In this document: positions 13,090-15,995 of the stretch, one piece after another
How the letters are laid out: every line of letters starts with the position of its first letter
How positions within the stretch are numbered: the stretch's first letter is position 1
Assembly: GCA_964458325.1 (NCBI GenBank)
Contig: CAYWIM010000096.1
Coordinates: 1-15,995 of the forward strand
Source of the DNA: JAGMXM01 sp964458325
GTDB taxonomy: Bacteria > Verrucomicrobiota > Verrucomicrobiia > Limisphaerales > UBA1319
DNA: 15,995 nt
Direction of reading: 5' to 3'
Made by a program: the position numbers and the translations under genes
The notes under the pieces: model-generated
What the model was told of the DNA's origin: nothing
Database searches by the model: none
Seen by the model: the letters and a program-made list of their open reading frames with translations, nothing else

Positions 13090-15384
13090 ATGAATCTCGA
13101 CGCTGCCGCTCCTGTTGTGCTTCGCCCCCACCCCGCCCGGACGTTCCGACCTGGCGCCATCGGCCTGGCATGGCTCGCCCTGGCGATCCTGGCGCCATCG
13201 CCGGGCGCAGCCGCTCCGCGCGCCCTGCCGCCCGGCGAGGCGCCGCCCGACCATCGGCTCGATCCCCTGAAAGACCTCGACGGATACTTTCCGTTCTCGC
13301 CCCCCGCCAGCATTGGGGAATGGAACCGGCGGGCCGAGCAGGTCCGCCTCCAGATGCGCGTGGCCCTGGGCCTCTGGCCCTGGCCCAGCCGCACGCCCCT
13401 CCGCGCGGTGGTTCATGGCCGCATCGACCGCCCCGATTACTCGATCGAGAAGGTCTATTTCGAGAGCATCCCGGGATTCTATGTCACCGGCAGCCTCTAT
13501 CGTCCCCGCGGCCAGACCGGACCGTTCCCGGCCGTCCTGTCGCCTCACGGCCACTGGACCAACGGGCGTTTCCTCGATAGCGGCCGCGAGGCCGTCCGCC
13601 GCGAGATCGTCCAGGGCGCCGAACGGTTCGAGGAGGGCGGGCGCAGCCCCCTCCAATCCCGCTGCGTCCAGCTCGCCCGCATGGGCTGCATCGTGTTCCA
13701 CTACGACATGATCGGCTACGCCGACAGCGTGCAAATCTCGCAGGCCATCGCCCATGGATTCAAGGAGCAGCGGCCCGAGATGATCGGCATCGATCGCTGG
13801 GGCCTGTTCAGCCCCCAGGCCGAGTCCCATCTCCAGAGCGTGATGGGCCTCCAGACCTGGAACTCGATCCGCGCACTCGATTTCCTTCTCGAAATGCCCG
13901 AGGTCGATCCCCGCCGCATCGGCGTGACCGGCGCCAGCGGGGGAGGCACGCAGACGTTCATCCTGGGCGCGATCGATCCCCGCCCCCAGGCGATCTTCCC
14001 GGCGGTCATGGTCTCCACCGCCATGCAGGGCGGCTGCACCTGCGAGAATTGCAGCCTGCTGCGCATCGAGACCGGCAACGTCGAGTTCGCCGCCCTGTTC
14101 GCCCCCAAACCGCTCGGCATGACCGCCGCCAACGACTGGACCCGGGAGATGCCCGCCAAGGGATTCGTCGAGCTGCAGCAGCTCTACAAAATGCTGGGCG
14201 CACCTGACCGCGTCAAGCTGACCCCCCTGCTCCACTTCGGCCACAACTACAACTACGTCAGCCGCGCCGCGATGTATTCATGGTTCAACCGCCACCTCGG
14301 ACTGAATCGGCCCGAGCCCATCGTCGAGGAGGAGTACCCGCGCATGAGCCGCGAGGAGCTGACGGTTTGGGACGCCGCGCATCCCGCGCCGAAGGGCGGG
14401 CCGGATTTCGAGCGCCAGCTCTTGCGGTGGATGGCCGACGACGCCGCCCGACAGCTCGCCCCCGCCGCCCGGGACCCGGCGGCCGCCCGCCAGTGGATCG
14501 CCCCCGCTGCGGACGTCGTCTTCGGCCGGACCTGGGAAAGCGTCGGCCGCATCGAGTGGCAGCCGGTTCAATCGTCGGAATGGACGCTCGAATCTTCGGG
14601 CGGAGGCTCGCTGCAGATCCTCGAGGAAACGGGGCTTCTCCACAACCGCACGCATGAGGAAGCGCTTCCCGGAATCCGCCTCGAACCCGAATCCGGCGCC
14701 TCGCGCACGGTCCTCTGGCTCAGCCAGAAGGGCAAAGCCGGTCTCTATGCCGACGCCGAAAGCCGGTCGCCTGCGACACGGTGGCGGGCGCCGATCCGCC
14801 GCCTGCTCGATGCCGGGTGCGCCGTGGTCGGCGTCGATCTCCTTTACCAGGGCGAGTTCCTCACCAACGGCGTTCCGCTGGAAAAGGCGCCGAAGGTCAA
14901 GAACCCGCGTGCCGCCGCCGCCTATACCCACGGCTACAACCACGGCCTGTTCGCCCGCCGAACCCACGATGTCCTGTCGGTGCTCCAGGCCGTCCGCCAG
15001 CTCCAGGAGCGCCCGGTCATGATCGTTGCCCTCGACGAATCCAGCCGGTGGGCTGCCGCCGCGTTCGCCCAGGCCGGCCCCCACATCGCTCGCGTCGCTC
15101 TCGACACGCATGGATTCCGGTTCCAAAAGATCCAGAGCATCGACGATGTCGATCTCCTGCCCGGCGGCGCCAAATACGGCGACTTGCCCGGCTGGCTCGC
15201 CCTGGGCATCCAGCGCGCGCCGGCCGATGCCGCCCGGCCCCGGCTCTGGCTGGCGGGAGAATCGCCCGCCGCATCCGAGTGGCAGCCGCTCCAGGACAAA
15301 GCCGCGGGAGGCGGCCCCGTCCAGTTCTTCGACGGCCCGGACGCGCAAATCGAAGCCGCTGCCGTCAATTGGATCCTCGAGTGA
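13090..15384 (+). CDS. Secreted alpha/beta hydrolase (acetylxylan esterase-like), two-lobed
   Basis: The 764-residue protein starts with a long n-region and a hydrophobic segment (about 24-42, AIGLAWLALAILAPSPGAAA), so export is likely. The first lobe is an alpha/beta hydrolase: oxyanion-type SPHGHW near 151-156, nucleophile elbow GASGGG with Ser283, likely acid D349 (TAANDWTREM) and likely His385 (LHFGHNYN). A CTCENC segment near 316-321 is typical of this planctomycete/verrucomicrobial family. The second half (about 560-764) repeats hydrolase-like features (a strand-turn AVVGVDLLYQGEF, then MIVALDESSRWAAAAFA). At the elbow position it has DESSRW instead of G-x-S-x-G, so the second lobe is probably inactive. 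The substrate is unknown; ester bonds in plant or algal polysaccharide are a reasonable guess. No Shine-Dalgarno sequence precedes the ATG at 13090. Confidence 0.85.
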   Translation: MNLDAAAPVVLRPHPARTFRPGAIGLAWLALAILAPSPGAAAPRALPPGEAPPDHRLDPLKDLDGYFPFSPPASIGEWNRRAEQVRLQMRVALGLWPWPSRTPLRAVVHGRIDRPDYSIEKVYFESIPGFYVTGSLYRPRGQTGPFPAVLSPHGHWTNGRFLDSGREAVRREIVQGAERFEEGGRSPLQSRCVQLARMGCIVFHYDMIGYADSVQISQAIAHGFKEQRPEMIGIDRWGLFSPQAESHLQSVMGLQTWNSIRALDFLLEMPEVDPRRIGVTGASGGGTQTFILGAIDPRPQAIFPAVMVSTAMQGGCTCENCSLLRIETGNVEFAALFAPKPLGMTAANDWTREMPAKGFVELQQLYKMLGAPDRVKLTPLLHFGHNYNYVSRAAMYSWFNRHLGLNRPEPIVEEEYPRMSREELTVWDAAHPAPKGGPDFERQLLRWMADDAARQLAPAARDPAAARQWIAPAADVVFGRTWESVGRIEWQPVQSSEWTLESSGGGSLQILEETGLLHNRTHEEALPGIRLEPESGASRTVLWLSQKGKAGLYADAESRSPATRWRAPIRRLLDAGCAVVGVDLLYQGEFLTNGVPLEKAPKVKNPRAAAAYTHGYNHGLFARRTHDVLSVLQAVRQLQERPVMIVALDESSRWAAAAFAQAGPHIARVALDTHGFRFQKIQSIDDVDLLPGGAKYGDLPGWLALGIQRAPADAARPRLWLAGESPAASEWQPLQDKAAGGGPVQFFDGPDAQIEAAAVNWILE

Positions 15385-15455
15385 GCGGATCGATGCGGCG
15401 AATCGACACCGATCGAGAGCTTGCCAAGAAGTCTCTTTTGCCCAATGTTCATTCC

Positions 15456-15737
15456 ATGCAGACGGCATCTGCGACGATCGAGGCGCAAGTCATGAAGTGG
15501 CCCGCTGCTCGGCGCTTGAGCCTCGCCGAAAAACTCATGACCAGCGTGGAGAGATTCGCCTCACCAAGCCTCGCCAACGCCTGGAAGACGGAGATCGGCA
15601 GGCGCATGGCCGAAATCCACACAGGACGGGCCGAAGCCGTGCCGGCAGAGGAAGCGATAGCCGAAGCCCGCCAGCGTCTCGATGCAGCACGTCGCCTACC
15701 ATCGGCTCGCCGCTCGCGAACTTGTCGCGTCCGCTAA
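15456..15737 (+). CDS. Addiction module antitoxin (Unstab_antitox-like)
   Basis: The predicted 93-residue protein has the pattern of short addiction-module antitoxins. LSLAEKLMTSVE is followed by a W-K-x-E-I-x-R-R helix, then AEIHTGRAEAVPAEEAIAEARQRL. By family knowledge it would bind and neutralise the toxin encoded next to it and repress the operon. The open frame reaches further upstream, with an ATG at 15393 giving 21 extra residues; the ATG at 15456 begins nearer the family start. The last 19 residues (Arg-rich) lie inside the toxin gene, a 56-bp out-of-frame overlap that is longer than usual and may indicate an extended or altered C-terminus. No Shine-Dalgarno sequence is clear. Confidence 0.75.
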   Translation: MQTASATIEAQVMKWPAARRLSLAEKLMTSVERFASPSLANAWKTEIGRRMAEIHTGRAEAVPAEEAIAEARQRLDAARRLPSARRSRTCRVR

Positions 15738-15978
15738 ATATTACGAGCGGCGATGTCCGGGCCTCGGCGACGAGTTCCTTGACGCAGTCGAATCCGCCAC
15801 GCTCGATCTGCGCGCACACCCTGAAGCTGGGCGCCGCGAACCGCACCGCACATCGAGCTGGCGAATCGCGCGGTTCCCGTACCGGCTATTCTACACGGCG
15901 CAGCCCGACTGGATCTGGATCGTGGCAGTTGCTCATCTGAGTCGTCGCCCCGGCTACGGGCGCCGCCGCATGACCTGA
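15682..15978 (+). CDS. RelE/ParE-type toxin
   Basis: The 98-residue protein shows the RelE/ParE superfamily layout: an N-terminal helix (ARELVASAKYYERRCPGLGDEFLDAVESA), an L-x-x-H-P-x-x-G turn (DLRAHPEAGR), a strand R-x-A-R-F-P-Y-R-L-F-Y, and the C-terminal VAVAHLSRRPGYGRRR. The HxxRxPxY ending is typical of ParE-like members. Such toxins act on gyrase (ParE) or cleave mRNA on the ribosome (RelE); which applies cannot be told from sequence alone. It starts inside the antitoxin gene, so translation is likely coupled. The frame is complete, ending 17 bp before the window edge. Confidence 0.88.
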   Translation: MQHVAYHRLAARELVASAKYYERRCPGLGDEFLDAVESATLDLRAHPEAGRREPHRTSSWRIARFPYRLFYTAQPDWIWIVAVAHLSRRPGYGRRRMT

Positions 15979-15995
15979 CAACACCTTAGTTTAGT

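Noticed and set aside
13003..14244. 413-codon open frame on the minus strand
   Set aside because: It overlaps the esterase gene with its GASGGG elbow; the minus translation is low-complexity Ala/Gly/Glu sequence without motifs.

Overview
The window looks like a chromosomal contig from a GC-rich Verrucomicrobiota-type bacterium, probably a metagenome assembly. This is an inference from gene content: a PEP-CTERM protein, a prepilin-like protein with an H-X9-DG motif, exported proteins with an FYRI-type C-terminus, a PUR/DUF3276-like protein, a YncE/phosphoesterase fusion and a large planctomycete/verrucomicrobial-style esterase. No rRNA or tRNA was seen.

Layout. (1) 1-680: an AT-richer island with a GxxExxY family gene between palindromic repeats built from ATTAGTG heptamers spaced every 10 bp. 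(2) 707-2870, minus strand: a two-domain adenylate-kinase-like gene and, upstream of it, a PEP-CTERM protein gene with a strong terminator between them. (3) 3167-5338, minus strand: a cobalamin riboswitch with a terminator-type expression platform, then an exported protein and a prepilin-like protein overlapping by ATGA. The prepilin-like gene is interrupted by about 120 bp of nearly pure G on the plus strand, which is suspect sequence. (4) 5517-7705, minus strand: HPr, GatC and GatA. (5) 7706-8121: a divergent intergenic region with two long hairpins and an inverted repeat. (6) 8122-12041, plus strand: YncE/phosphoesterase fusion, a terminator, then nadD and rsfS. (7) 12064-12994, minus strand: a PUR/DUF3276-like gene preceded by a DUF4149-like membrane protein. 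(8) 13090-15978, plus strand: a secreted two-lobed alpha/beta hydrolase, then a RelE/ParE-type toxin-antitoxin pair.

Housekeeping functions (NAD synthesis, ribosome silencing, Glu/Asp-tRNA amidation, nucleotide kinase) sit beside accessory ones. The two points most worth attention are the B12 riboswitch in front of a surface/pseudopilin gene pair rather than a recognisable cobalamin gene, and the phased ATTAGTG palindromes around the GxxExxY nuclease-like gene, which have the look of an undescribed mobile or selfish element. Start codons were chosen by eye. Few genes have a clear Shine-Dalgarno sequence, so several starts are uncertain and this is stated in each entry.
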